Shown: positions 7,085 to 13,622 of the stretch, in pieces
Position numbering within the stretch: position 1 is the stretch's first letter
How the letters are laid out: the number at the start of each line of letters is the position of its first letter
Source: a virus
Virus record (IMG/VR): IMGVR_UViG_3300043540_000925
Span: 1-21,368 of that record
Reading direction: 5' to 3' (one strand)
Length of the DNA stretch: 21,368 nt
The notes under the pieces: generated by a model
Told to the model about the DNA's origin: nothing
Databases searched by the model: none
The model's input: the letters and a program-made list of their open reading frames with translations, nothing else
Program-made: the position numbers and the translations under genes

Positions 7085-7713
7085 ACTTATCGAACCAAGC
7101 CAAGCCGTCAAAGGTGCCACCAAATAGCTCCCAGGGACGGACCAGGGGAGTCGCCGGTCCATAAAAAATCTCCCCCGACCCAAAAGTAGAAGGCAGACCT
7201 GGAAGCCCCGGAAGTCGGAGCGGGAACCTGAGATAGCAATCAGGGGAAAAATAAAAGCAAATACCCTGCAACCAGGCCAATTGAGGCGGTGAGAGGGTCC
7301 CGGCCGACCTGGAGCGGTAACTCAACCCAGGTGAGAGGCGGGTAGGATGGCAGAACCGAACATACTGCCCGGTCTTTTGAGTTGACTAGAACTCTGGTTT
7401 TTCTTCTTTGACCCACAGAAGAAGGGGCCATCGGAGCCCTTACATCCGAAGCGGAGCTAAGAACCGGGAGCGAGGCGAAACCGGGAGCGACCCGAACCTA
7501 ACTGAGGCGAAGGCCAGCCGGCCCGTGGTGCGTGCGACGGGAGGGCCGGAAGGAAGGGGCGGCAAGGCAAGCGAGCGGAAATAGCAACCGGGAAGGGCGA
7601 AGCGAAACCGGTAACATTCTGACCGTATTGATTTTGGCGCTGAACGGGGGCGGGAGTTTCTGCCAGACATTCCTGGCTCCCTTTGAGCGCCAAGCTCGAT
7701 GTCCCAAAGGGAG
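7085..7713 (+). ncRNA. Candidate large structured non-coding RNA or long leader
   Basis: About 630 bases with no credible gene but many potential stems, read on the + strand: 7139-7143/7156-7160 (GGACC/GGTCC), 7227-7231/7240-7244 (CCTGA/TCAGG), 7307-7312/7327-7332 (ACCTGG/CCAGGT), 7379-7383/7390-7394 (GAGTT/AACTC), 7401-7407/7417-7423 (TTCTTCT/AGAAGAA), 7431-7435/7445-7449 (TCGGA/TCCGA), 7518-7524/7543-7549 (CCGGCCC/GGGCCGG), 7587-7591/7608-7612 (ACCGG/CCGGT) and 7634-7641/7686-7693 (TTGGCGCT/AGCGCCAA). Loops are purine-rich with GNRA-like runs. A 12-base direct repeat (AACCGGGAGCGA) lies at 7462 and 7479. Large ornate RNAs such as GOLLD and ROOL occur in phages at such places, but I cannot match a consensus by eye. 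The ends are approximate. Confidence 0.45.
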
Positions 7714-7714
7714 G
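7634..7714 (+). promoter_or_regulatory. Two-state leader that can hide the SD of the gene at 7723
   Basis: Fold 1: TTGGCGCT (7634-7641) pairs with AGCGCCAA (7686-7693), with GGGAG (7652-7656)/CTCCC (7677-7681) and CCAG (7663-7666)/CTGG (7673-7676) stacked inside. This leaves the SD GGGAGG (7709-7714) free. Fold 2: CTCCCTTTG (7677-7685) pairs perfectly with CAAAGGGAG (7705-7713) and covers the SD. It can enclose GAGC (7685-7688)/GCTC (7694-7697), which shares base 7685. CTCCC cannot do both, so this is the logic of a translational riboswitch or RNA thermometer. Confidence 0.5.
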
Positions 7715-7722
7715 AAACGACA

Positions 7723-7905
7723 ATGAGGGTTAAGACCAACGAATACGAATGCAGCCATGGCCGGAAGCCACGGGGTATGGGTTGCTGGGCTTTCCAGATC
7801 GGCGAGGAAACGGTTTTCATCACCGGCACTTTCACCACCGCGAAGGACCTGGCTGCCAAGAACGCCAGGGCCAAGGGCCTGGGTTTCATAAAGGTTCTTC
7901 CATAG
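7723..7905 (+). CDS. Small unknown protein behind the structured leader
   Basis: 60 aa, MRVKTNEYECSHGRKPRGMG..., not recognised. The start is set by GGGAGG 8 bases upstream; an in-frame ATG at 7699 lies before the SD and is less likely. The protein looks like a short beta-rich fold (CWAFQIGEETVFITGTFTTAKDLAAKNARAKG) with two Cys. It is the first gene after the 1.07-kb non-coding region and opens a row of three short genes, so it is the one most directly placed under control of the leader. Confidence 0.6.
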   Translation: MRVKTNEYECSHGRKPRGMGCWAFQIGEETVFITGTFTTAKDLAAKNARAKGLGFIKVLP

Positions 7906-7917
7906 GAGACCAGGAAA

Positions 7918-8109
7918 ATGGCGGAACAGGTCACCAGTTGTCTGAACGAAAGCTGCGTCGGCTGCCGGCATCTTCATCTGCACCTTGGCCAGTACCGCTG
8001 TTTCAAGGCCAAACACGCGGCCGAAGGAGAGTTTATCTGTTGGCCCAAGAGCGGGACCCAGTACCCCCGGCCGATTCGCTACCGGGAGCGCTGCTACGAA
8101 GCAAAATGA
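7918..8109 (+). CDS. Small Cys-rich protein, likely metal-binding
   Basis: 63 aa. Six Cys (8, 13, 16, 28, 41, 59) and three His, with CLNESCVGCRHLHLHLGQYRC as the core, suggest a small zinc- or iron-binding fold. The start follows a GGAGACCAGGAAA leader 12 bases after the previous stop, so the two are probably co-transcribed. Not assigned to a family. Confidence 0.6.
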   Translation: MAEQVTSCLNESCVGCRHLHLHLGQYRCFKAKHAAEGEFICWPKSGTQYPRPIRYRERCYEAK

Positions 8110-8122
8110 GGGAGGCGAAACA

Positions 8123-8338
8123 ATGGACCTGGAGGAAGTGCAGGAAGACCTGGAGATGATTCGTAAGGGCCTGGAGTTGATTGAAAACCGGGCCGTTGCC
8201 ATCATGCAAAACTTGGACGCGCACGGAACAGACGTCCCTCAAGAATTTATCGGGCAGTTCAGAAGAGCCCATGAAGAGCTGGGAGACATGGTAAACCACC
8301 TGGCCGACCTGGCCGGTTTGGAACAGGAAGAAGATTAA
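8123..8338 (+). CDS. Short acidic coiled-coil protein
   Basis: 71 aa from ATG 8123, behind GGGAGG; longer in-frame starts would overlap the preceding gene entirely. It is almost wholly helical, with heptad-like Leu/Ile spacing (MDLEEVQEDLEMIRKGLELI, later HEELGDMVNHLADLAG) and an acidic C-terminus (EQEED). Probably a dimeric adaptor or structural protein; no enzyme motif. It ends the small operon and is followed by a strong terminator. Confidence 0.6.
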   Translation: MDLEEVQEDLEMIRKGLELIENRAVAIMQNLDAHGTDVPQEFIGQFRRAHEELGDMVNHLADLAGLEQEED

Positions 8339-8375
8339 CCCGCCTCTGACCCCCGCCTCGAATCCCACCACCTAC

Positions 8376-8408
8376 GGGCCCGGGCAACCGGGCCCCCGCC
8401 CTTTTTTT
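8376..8408 (+). terminator. Strong rho-independent terminator
   Basis: The 8-bp stem GGGCCCGG/CCGGGCCC is closed by a GCAA tetraloop (8384-8387) and followed by CCGCC and seven T. It lies 37 bases after the acidic coiled-coil gene. Confidence 0.8.
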
Positions 8409-8419
8409 GCCGTGTCTCC

Positions 8420-8448
8420 ATGGGTTAAAAACCCATTTTTTTTGGAGG
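8420..8448 (+). promoter_or_regulatory. Hairpin with T-tract fused to the SD of the sigma-like gene
   Basis: ATGGGTT-AAA-AACCCAT is followed by a T run ending at 8443 and immediately by GGAGG (8444-8448). No promoter fits between them, so the hairpin must lie within the leader of the gene at 8456; attenuation or antitermination is likely. Confidence 0.6.
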
Positions 8449-8455
8449 CACGGCG

Positions 8456-9088
8456 ATGAAAAAACTGGTTGGAGCTTATGGAAACAAGGGTAAGGGCAGA
8501 GAGCGCGAAATTATTCCGATCCCCGAGGGAGTCACCGAGGTCAGGGAGGTCATGGCTTTGGTCAATTGCAGCTATTTGACCGCCAAGGCCTCGCTGAAGC
8601 GCGGTTATTTCATCGTCGATTACCTGAAGCGGTCCATCTGCCCCGGTCCCCTTGACCCCGAGGCTGGCTACAAGATGGCCTGGCACGTTTACCACAGGAA
8701 ATTCCGAGGCAAGCTCCCCTGGTACCTGGACGCTAGAGAGGTGGTCCAGGAGGGTGTCTTGATGTTGCTGGAAATGGCCGGGCATCCACGGTTTGCGGAG
8801 CGCAAGTTCCAGTTTTACGTGGCGCTGAATGGCATGAAGGGATTCATCGAGCGCCAGCGGCGGCTGCGTGGTTCCAGAATAGGCCCGGAAGTGGAGCCGG
8901 GTTTTGAGGAATCATACCGCGAGGACGTTAGGGCTGATTGGCTGGCCTGCTGGCAAGCGGAGCGGCAGGAGGCTCCGCAGAAAGCGAAAGCGAGCCCCGA
9001 CACCTGGGGCCGATCCCATCGGGCCACCGAGAAGATATGCCGTGCCATCGAGTCCAAGGGGATTACCCCCATGGAACTGGCGGCATGA
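8456..9088 (+). CDS. Sigma-70 region-2-like protein, possible phage sigma factor
   Basis: 210 aa. An N-terminal HTH-like stretch (VTEVREVMALVNCSYLTAK, about 25-43) precedes a region resembling sigma-70 region 2: DAREVVQEGVLMLLEMAGH, then FQFYVALNGMKGFIERQRRLRG, matching the DLxQEGxxxLL...F..Y....I...I.R.RR pattern that binds core RNA polymerase and the -10 element. The C-terminal third is charged and shows no clear region 4, so it may be a truncated or diverged factor. It has a private hairpin leader and a good SD. If it is a sigma factor, the recurring CTTTAAGTAAAA motif is a candidate target. The match is by eye and the alternative is a general HTH regulator. Confidence 0.4.
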   Translation: MKKLVGAYGNKGKGREREIIPIPEGVTEVREVMALVNCSYLTAKASLKRGYFIVDYLKRSICPGPLDPEAGYKMAWHVYHRKFRGKLPWYLDAREVVQEGVLMLLEMAGHPRFAERKFQFYVALNGMKGFIERQRRLRGSRIGPEVEPGFEESYREDVRADWLACWQAERQEAPQKAKASPDTWGRSHRATEKICRAIESKGITPMELAA

Positions 9089-9096
9089 ACCCAACT

Positions 9097-9121
9097 GGGG
9101 GCCTGCGGGCCCCCGCTTCTT
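9097..9121 (+). terminator. Terminator-like hairpin after the sigma-like gene
   Basis: GGGGGCC (9097-9103) pairs with GGCCCCC (9108-9114) across a TGCG loop, followed by a broken T-rich tail (CTTCTTTT). It sits 9 bases after the stop. Confidence 0.65.
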
Positions 9122-9136
9122 TTGCTGTGCTTCTTC

Positions 9137-9147
9137 CTTTAAGTAAA
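9137..9147 (+). promoter_or_regulatory. CTTTAAGTAAA motif, copy 1
   Basis: First of four related intergenic words (others at 14755, 18672 and 21091). It lies after the terminator and 63 bases before the next start, a position that would suit a promoter for the following genes. Confidence 0.4.
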
Positions 9148-9209
9148 CAAACCAAATTTCTCGGAGGCACGGTAGCTCCCCGAAACAATTGAGTCTGGAG
9201 GTTAAAACG

Positions 9210-9512
9210 ATGGCCCTTTATAGCACTGCTGGGGCAGAGAAATTTGATCATTCCCCAATCCCGGAACTCCGGGTCGTGGAAAAACCCCTTTGCCTGGTGG
9301 GAACTCAGGTGCAGGCGCATCCCCTTCCCGGTTCCTGGAGGGCCTTTACCGAGGACGGCTTCAAATTCTACGAGGTGGATTCCCGCTGGTGTGGCCGATT
9401 CCACGTCTGGACCCTCGAAATTAACGGCGAATGGGGCCGGCGGCTCAAGCGGCGCCAGGGGTACTGGGACAGCCGCACCGGGATTTACATCTACTCCGGC
9501 CCGAAGGAGTAG
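9210..9512 (+). CDS. Uncharacterised 100-aa protein
   Basis: The start at ATG 9210 is set by CTGGAGG 8 bases upstream; a TTG at 9189 lies before this SD and is rejected. The protein appears beta-rich and ends in an aromatic, basic patch (EWGRRLKRRQGYWDSRTGIYIYSG) typical of nucleic-acid-binding or structural phage proteins. No family is recognised. It is followed after 3 bases by the next gene, so they form an operon. Confidence 0.65.
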   Translation: MALYSTAGAEKFDHSPIPELRVVEKPLCLVGTQVQAHPLPGSWRAFTEDGFKFYEVDSRWCGRFHVWTLEINGEWGRRLKRRQGYWDSRTGIYIYSGPKE

Positions 9513-9515
9513 AAC

Positions 9516-9734
9516 ATGACGAAAGAAATTACCTGGAAAGGCGAGAAAGGCCGGCTGTTGCAGGTATGCCGGTCCTGTCCCTGCGGCTGCGGTGACCAGG
9601 GCGGGCGGCCCGGAGTCGGCTACCTCACCGGCTCCGACGAGGAAGGCAACGGCTTAACCGTCTGGATCGAATCGGAGGAAGTTTATCAGAGGCTGGAAAG
9701 ACTGCTAATTAAGCGCCAAGGGGGAACTAATTGA
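9516..9734 (+). CDS. Small Cys-rich protein
   Basis: 72 aa with a compact cluster CRSCPCGCGDQGG near residues 18-30 that could bind a metal, and a helical C-terminus (SEEVYQRLERLLIKR). GGAG lies 8 bases before the start and overlaps the end of the previous gene. Not assigned. Confidence 0.6.
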   Translation: MTKEITWKGEKGRLLQVCRSCPCGCGDQGGRPGVGYLTGSDEEGNGLTVWIESEEVYQRLERLLIKRQGGTN

Positions 9735-9873
9735 AATAATGGAGGTAACAAGATAGGATATACTGAAAAGTGGCGGAAGAGGGAATCGCTTTATGAATCT
9801 CTCTCCGGAGGTGGAAATGGGAAACCAAAAATGGTAGAATTAATGGTACCTTGAGGATTGAGGAAGGAAAATC

Positions 9874-10092
9874 ATGAAGAAAGCCTTTACCGTCATCATC
9901 GAGAGAGACCCGGAAAGCGGGTGGCTGATAGGAGAAGTGTTGGAACTCCCTGGTTGTTATTCTCAGGCACCTGATCTACCTACCTTAGAGGCCAATATGA
10001 AAGAGGCCATCTCTGTTTATCTTCAGACCACGGTTCTTGAAGAACCTCTATCATCTTTCGTGGGAACCTGGCAGGTGGAGGTAACTGCATGA
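9874..10092 (+). CDS. hicB: HicB family antitoxin
   Basis: 72 aa. The partial RNase H-like fold of HicB is clear: FTVIIERDPESGWLIGEVLELPGCYSQAPDLPTLEANMKEAI matches the family pattern (strand, ExPGC, helix). HicB binds and blocks HicA. There is no C-terminal DNA-binding domain, so autoregulation would need another mode. SD-like GAGGAAGG lies upstream. The stop overlaps the hicA start (ATGA). Antitoxin-first order is less common than hicAB but well known. Confidence 0.9.
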   Translation: MKKAFTVIIERDPESGWLIGEVLELPGCYSQAPDLPTLEANMKEAISVYLQTTVLEEPLSSFVGTWQVEVTA

Positions 10093-10322
10093 CCAGACTC
10101 CGCCTGGTTTCTTACCGAGAGCTTAAGAAGGTAGTCCAGGCGGCAGGTTTTCGATGGATCAGATGTGAGGGCAGCCATAATGTCTTCCGGCATGATAGCG
10201 GAAAAATTGTGGTGATTCCTGATCATGGGACACAGATTATTGTTAGACCACTCCTGCGAAAAATTCTGCGTGACCTGGGATTGAAACCTGAAGAATATCA
10301 CCGTCTCTTAGATGAATTATAG
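10089..10322 (+). CDS. hicA: HicA family mRNA interferase toxin
   Basis: 77 aa with a dsRNA-binding-like fold: SYRELKKVVQAAGF, then EGSHNVFRH (27-35) holding the catalytic His H30, then VVIPDHG and a C-terminal helix starting at LRKILRDLGL. HicA cleaves mRNA and is neutralised by the coupled HicB. The length is normal for the family (60-80 aa) and all key motifs are intact, so it is probably active. It is followed by a terminator. Confidence 0.92.
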   Translation: MTRLRLVSYRELKKVVQAAGFRWIRCEGSHNVFRHDSGKIVVIPDHGTQIIVRPLLRKILRDLGLKPEEYHRLLDEL

Positions 10323-10358
10323 ATTTTAAAGATTTTAAAGAAATCAGATAGGACAAGG

Positions 10359-10384
10359 AAAAGCCGCCTTTGGGCGGCTTTTTT
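10359..10384 (+). terminator. Terminator after hicA, in the left copy of a duplicated segment
   Basis: AAAAGCCGCC/GGCGGCTTTT with a TTTG loop and a T-run. It is nearly the same as the hairpin at 11311-11333 and belongs to the duplicated block that continues into a truncated gene start. Confidence 0.85.
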
Positions 10385-10390
10385 ATTTCC

Positions 10391-10493
10391 TGGAGGTGAA
10401 AGATGATTAAAGATGATTAAAGATTATCTGAAAGCCGGTTATCCGGCCCTGCTACTCAGGACGCAAATCTGTAGCCGCTATAGAAATTATTAG
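10391..10493 (+). pseudogene. Truncated 5' copy of the AAA+ ATPase gene
   Basis: The SD TGGAGGTGAA and about 17 codons match the start of the intact gene at 11352 (here MIKDYLKAGYPALLLRT, there MIQDYLKAGYPALLVRT). A 10-base tandem duplication (AGATGATTAA) has put a stop after the first ATG (10403); the second ATG (10413) reads into unrelated sequence and stops at 10493. Over the 50 shared coding bases I count 7 differences, 5 of them silent, so it looks like a fragment of a diverged functional homologue rather than a recent copy. Confidence 0.8.
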
Positions 10494-10539
10494 TGAAATC
10501 GAGTCGATGTTAGGTAAAATTGCCATAGAGGAGAGGCCG

Positions 10540-10848
10540 ATGGACCCGATAACCCAAAAGTGCAAAGAGGTTTTGGAGAAGCATTATGGGGACCGGTTTG
10601 CCGGTCTCATTCTATACGGCTCCCAGGCGCGCGGCGAAGCCGGGGCGGGGAGTGATATCGATCTGCTGGTCTTGCTCCATGGGCCATTCGATTATTTTCA
10701 GGAAATCTGGAACCTGGCCGAGGTGCTCTATCCGTTACAATTGGAATCGGACCGGTTGATTTCCGTCAAACCTGCGGCAGTGCAAGACTTCCAGGCTGGT
10801 ATTTTACAGTTCTATCGCCACGCCCGGCGGGAAGGGATACAGCTATGA
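10540..10848 (+). CDS. MNT-type nucleotidyltransferase (antitoxin of an MNT/HEPN pair)
   Basis: 102 aa from ATG 10540, behind GAGGAG; an in-frame ATG at 10507 has no SD. It is a minimal nucleotidyltransferase: GSQARGEAGAGSDIDLLVLL contains G27-S28 and the metal-binding D39 and D41. In characterised pairs such as MntA/HepT the enzyme transfers AMP to the HEPN toxin and silences it. The stop overlaps the HEPN start (ATGA). The frame is open upstream to 10432 and reads like protein (KSVAAIEIISEIESMLGK), perhaps the tail of a lost gene. The pair sits between two copies of a terminator plus AAA+ 5' end. Confidence 0.88.
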   Translation: MDPITQKCKEVLEKHYGDRFAGLILYGSQARGEAGAGSDIDLLVLLHGPFDYFQEIWNLAEVLYPLQLESDRLISVKPAAVQDFQAGILQFYRHARREGIQL

Positions 10849-11264
10849 GCCTGCCGCTCTTCGAGCCTGAAGTTACGGCCAACCTGGAGCGGGCGGAAGA
10901 ATCCATCCGGGCGGCCCAATTGCTCTATGAAGCCGGGCATTGGGATTTTGCTGCGGCCCGGGCTTATTATGCCACCTTTTATGCCGCCACCGCGGCCTTG
11001 TTGAGCGAAGGCCGGGAATACCTGAAACACAGCGGCGTCATTGCCGCCATTCATAAATTCTTGGTCAAAACCGGCAAGCTGGATAAAGAGCACGGCAAAA
11101 ATCTGAACTGGCTCTTTGAACTGCGCAGCATTGGCGATTACGGCGACACCCGGCATGTGCCCCAAGAAGACGCTTCCAGAGCCATTGCAGTCGCCCAATC
11201 ATTTGTTGCAGCCATCAAGAAAATCTTGAAACACCGGGAGCAGAAAACCTCCCTTTCGGGGTGA
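10845..11264 (+). CDS. HEPN domain protein (toxin of an MNT/HEPN pair)
   Basis: 139 aa, all-helical. The N-terminal part (NLERAEESIRAAQLLYEAG, then AARAYYATFYAATAALL) and the later LRSIGDYGDTRH (93-104) with the conserved Arg and D-Y-G are typical of HEPN proteins paired with MNT enzymes. HEPN toxins are RNases that use an Arg/His motif; here the spacing R94 to H104 is longer than the strict Rx4-6H, so the active residues are uncertain. Coupled to MNT by ATGA and followed by a terminator. Defence or stabilisation of the element is the likely role. Confidence 0.87.
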   Translation: MSLPLFEPEVTANLERAEESIRAAQLLYEAGHWDFAAARAYYATFYAATAALLSEGREYLKHSGVIAAIHKFLVKTGKLDKEHGKNLNWLFELRSIGDYGDTRHVPQEDASRAIAVAQSFVAAIKKILKHREQKTSLSG

Positions 11265-11310
11265 AAGCTTAGCCGCAAATTGAACTAACTAATTCGCCTA
11301 AAAACCTTTT

Positions 11311-11333
11311 AGCCGCCTTGGGGCGGCTTTTTT
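11311..11333 (+). terminator. Terminator-like hairpin abutting the AAA+ gene SD
   Basis: AGCCGCC/GGCGGCT with a TTGG loop and six T, followed 8 bases later by TGGAGG of the gene at 11352. It is the right copy of the duplicated segment (left copy at 10359). There is no room for a promoter before the gene, so some read-through is expected. Confidence 0.8.
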
Positions 11334-11351
11334 ATTTTCTTGGAGGTGAAA

Positions 11352-12791
11352 ATGATTCAAGACTATCTGAAGGCCGGCTACCCGGCCCTGCTGGTCAGGA
11401 CCCATGAGCCGGAAAGATTCATTGGCTCCGCGCTTAAAGAGATCAACGGCAGGAGTCCTTTTCAATGGGATGTGGTCCGGGGCCTCCGGGAACTGGGCAA
11501 CGGGGCCGAATGGGAAGAGGCCGATCCCTTCGATCTCCCCAACGTGGCGGCCCGGGGGAAAGACAAGGCGGTCTGGTTCCTGAGGAACTTTCACTTCTGG
11601 CTGAACGAGCCGCCGGTCATTCAAGCCCTTCAGAACAACCTGCCGGTGTACAAGACCAAGGGCATCACGCTGGTCATCGTCTCAGCTGACGCCAAGCTGC
11701 CCCTGGAGTTGGAGCGGGAGGTGGTGGTGCTGGATTTTCCCCTGCCCAGCCGGGAGGAATTGGGGACTATCCTGACGGGCCTGGTGGAGAGCACCGGCAT
11801 CGAGCCGGAAGACGTAGAAGCGGTGCTGGACGCAGCCCAGGGACTCACCTGGGAAGAGGGGGAAAATGCCATGGCCCTGGCCCTGGTGCGTCAGAAGCAA
11901 TTCGATCCCCATACCATCTGCACCCTTAAGGCCCAAATGGTGGAGAAATCGGCAGCCTTGCAGTTCTCGCAGTTCACCGAGACCTTTGCCACCCTGGGCG
12001 GCCTGGAGAACCTGAAAGAATGGACGCTGAACCGGTTCCAGAACCGGAGGTCCGGGCTGCCATTCCGGGGCATCTTACTCCTTGGTGTGCCAGGAACCGG
12101 TAAATCTCACTTCGCCAAGGCCCTGGGGAACGAAGTAGGCTGGCCGGTGCTCTCCCTGGATATGGGCCGGGTGTTTGGTTCCCTGGTGGGGGAGAGCGAA
12201 GCCAAAATGCGTGAGGCCTTGAAGGTGGTAGATGCTATGGCCCCCTGTGTCCTCTTTATTGATGAAATCGAAAAAGGCCTGGCCGGGGTGGGCGGCTCTT
12301 CCACCGACGGCGGCACTACCCAGCGGGTGGGCGGCACCTTTTTAACTTGGCTGAATGACCATACAAGCCAGGTTTTCGTGATAGCCACCTGCAACAGTTA
12401 TGAAAAGCTCCCGCCGGAATACACCCGCATGGGGAGGTGGGATTCGATCTGGTTCGTGGATAACCCGGGAGTCAAGGAGCAACTGGACATCCTGGACATC
12501 TATCTCAAGCAGTTCATGGGCAAATGCTTGGGAGACTTGATGGCAGAGAGTGACGGCCGGGTCAAAATTCCGGACCTAGAAGGTTACAGTGGCGCGGAGA
12601 TCAGGCAGGTGGCCATCGAAGCGGCTTACAACGGCGGCGACCTGGAGACCGCGGCCCGGTTCGTAATTCCTATAAGTAAATCCCAAAAACAACAGATGGA
12701 CAGCCTGCGGGAGTGGGCCAGGGCCCGGACCATCCCGGCCGGCCGGCCCCAGGCGGAAGAAACCAAGGGCAAAAGGAGAGTGACGTTATGA
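11352..12791 (+). CDS. Ycf46-like AAA+ ATPase
   Basis: 479 aa from ATG 11352, behind TGGAGG. The N-terminal half (DYLKAGYPALLVRTHEPERF, later VIVSADAKLPLELEREVVVL) matches the non-catalytic Ycf46 region. The C-terminal AAA+ core has Walker A GVPGTGKS (245-252), Walker B VLFIDEIEKG (300-309), a sensor-1-like VIATCN and an Arg-finger region TRMGRWDSIWF with R359 and R362. Ycf46 proteins are of unknown function and are found in plastids, cyanobacteria and mobile elements. The gene leads a cassette with DUF1257 (Ycf35-like) and DUF2997 proteins. Its 5' end is duplicated at 10391. The ATPase is likely active; the client is unknown. Confidence 0.82.
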   Translation: MIQDYLKAGYPALLVRTHEPERFIGSALKEINGRSPFQWDVVRGLRELGNGAEWEEADPFDLPNVAARGKDKAVWFLRNFHFWLNEPPVIQALQNNLPVYKTKGITLVIVSADAKLPLELEREVVVLDFPLPSREELGTILTGLVESTGIEPEDVEAVLDAAQGLTWEEGENAMALALVRQKQFDPHTICTLKAQMVEKSAALQFSQFTETFATLGGLENLKEWTLNRFQNRRSGLPFRGILLLGVPGTGKSHFAKALGNEVGWPVLSLDMGRVFGSLVGESEAKMREALKVVDAMAPCVLFIDEIEKGLAGVGGSSTDGGTTQRVGGTFLTWLNDHTSQVFVIATCNSYEKLPPEYTRMGRWDSIWFVDNPGVKEQLDILDIYLKQFMGKCLGDLMAESDGRVKIPDLEGYSGAEIRQVAIEAAYNGGDLETAARFVIPISKSQKQQMDSLREWARARTIPAGRPQAEETKGKRRVTL

Positions 12792-13015
12792 TGACGGTGA
12801 TGGTTACCCCGGAAACCGCCAGGATCGAGGTGCGGGAGGGCTTCAGCCTGGCACTCCCCAAGTTCCTTTGGCGGGTTATGGAGGCCAGGGCGAAGGCCCT
12901 GCATGGCGGCGACCTGAGAGCCACCATGACGGAACTGGTGGCGGAGGAGTTGCTCAGGTGGTTCAAAGAGTCCATCCGGGGAGGCGTCCCGGTCCCGGGA
13001 CCCTCCCCTAACTAA
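12788..13015 (+). CDS. Small unknown protein of the Ycf46/Ycf35 cassette
   Basis: 75 aa, starting MMTVMVTPETARIEVREG at the ATGA overlap with the AAA+ gene, SD GGAG 9 bases upstream. The core (FLWRVMEARAKALHGGDLRATMTELVAEELLRWFKE) is helical and could be a short ribbon-helix-helix-like or adaptor fold; the last residues are Pro/Gly-rich. Not recognised, but the coupling places it in the same functional unit. Confidence 0.6.
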   Translation: MMTVMVTPETARIEVREGFSLALPKFLWRVMEARAKALHGGDLRATMTELVAEELLRWFKESIRGGVPVPGPSPN

Positions 13016-13026
13016 AGGAGGCGGCG

Positions 13027-13434
13027 ATGTCCCATTACTCAGAAGTGCAGATCGAATTGACTGACGAGGGTTGCCTGGTGGCGGCCCTCAAGCGGTTGGG
13101 GTTCGAGGGAAAAGTGGAGGTGCACAAAGAGCCGCAGGCCCTTTACGGCTACCAGGGGGACGTGAGGTCCCAAAAGGCCCATGTCATCATCAGGCGGCAG
13201 CACGTGGGGCCGGCGGCCAATGACCTGGGGTTCGAGCGGCAGATTGACGGCAAGTACCGGATTTGGGTCTCGGATTATGACCGCAAGTACAACAAGTATG
13301 ATGATGCCTGGATGGGCCGCCTCAAGCAGGCCTACGGCGTGGAGAAGGCCAAAGCGGAAGCCAAGAAGCGGGGCTACCGGGTCTCCGAACAGAAACTGGA
13401 CGACGGCCGCATCCGCCTGGTTTGCAGGAGGTAA
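13027..13434 (+). CDS. DUF1257 (Ycf35-like) protein
   Basis: 135 aa. Starts MSHYSEVQIELTDEGCLVAALKRLG, then LYGYQGDVRSQKAHVIIRR, DLGFER, KYRIWVSDYD and a C-terminal AKAEAKKRGYRVSEQKLDDG. This is the pattern of DUF1257/Ycf35, small conserved proteins of unknown function that often stand next to Ycf46-like ATPases. SD GGAGG 6 bases before the ATG. The downstream DUF2997 gene begins 2 bases after its stop with its SD inside this gene, so the two are made together. Confidence 0.8.
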   Translation: MSHYSEVQIELTDEGCLVAALKRLGFEGKVEVHKEPQALYGYQGDVRSQKAHVIIRRQHVGPAANDLGFERQIDGKYRIWVSDYDRKYNKYDDAWMGRLKQAYGVEKAKAEAKKRGYRVSEQKLDDGRIRLVCRR

Positions 13435-13436
13435 TC

Positions 13437-13622
13437 ATGCAAGAGATCGTCATCGACTTTGACATAACCGGTGAGGTCAAGATAGAAGGCAAGGGCTTCC
13501 AGGGCAAAAGCTGCGATGAGGCCATGGGCAACTTCGAAAAGGCCATGGGTGTGGTGGCAAACCGCAAAAATAAACCGGAGTATTTCCAGAGGGTCCGCAA
13601 CAATGTCAGTCAGCGAGCTTGA
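13437..13622 (+). CDS. DUF2997 protein
   Basis: 61 aa from ATG 13437. The pattern IVIDFDITGEVKIEGKGFQGKSCDEAM, then KPEYFQ near the end, is that of DUF2997, which commonly follows DUF1257. Its single conserved Cys (in GKSCDEA) is present. SD CAGGAGG lies in the tail of the DUF1257 gene. Function unknown; it may be a substrate or partner for the AAA+ protein. Confidence 0.75.
   Translation: MQEIVIDFDITGEVKIEGKGFQGKSCDEAMGNFEKAMGVVANRKNKPEYFQRVRNNVSQRA

Noticed and set aside
7020-7325. Minus-strand frame of 101 codons at the AT/GC border
   Set aside because: No SD, biased composition and no domain; it crosses an obvious composition change.
6655-7713. Group I or group II intron (including a trans-spliced one joining the terminase halves)
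   Set aside because: No GTGYG 5' end, no domain-V-like hairpin, no group I P7 core and no intron protein could be seen; the terminase split also runs in swapped order.
7440-7934. Minus-strand frame of 164 codons over the structured region
   Set aside because: Composition follows the purine-rich + strand (Arg/Ser/Pro-rich product), no SD, no known motif, and it overlaps two credible + strand genes.
9793-9837. 14-codon frame in the gap before hicB
   Set aside because: Too short, no conserved pattern, and it probably lies in the hicBA promoter region.
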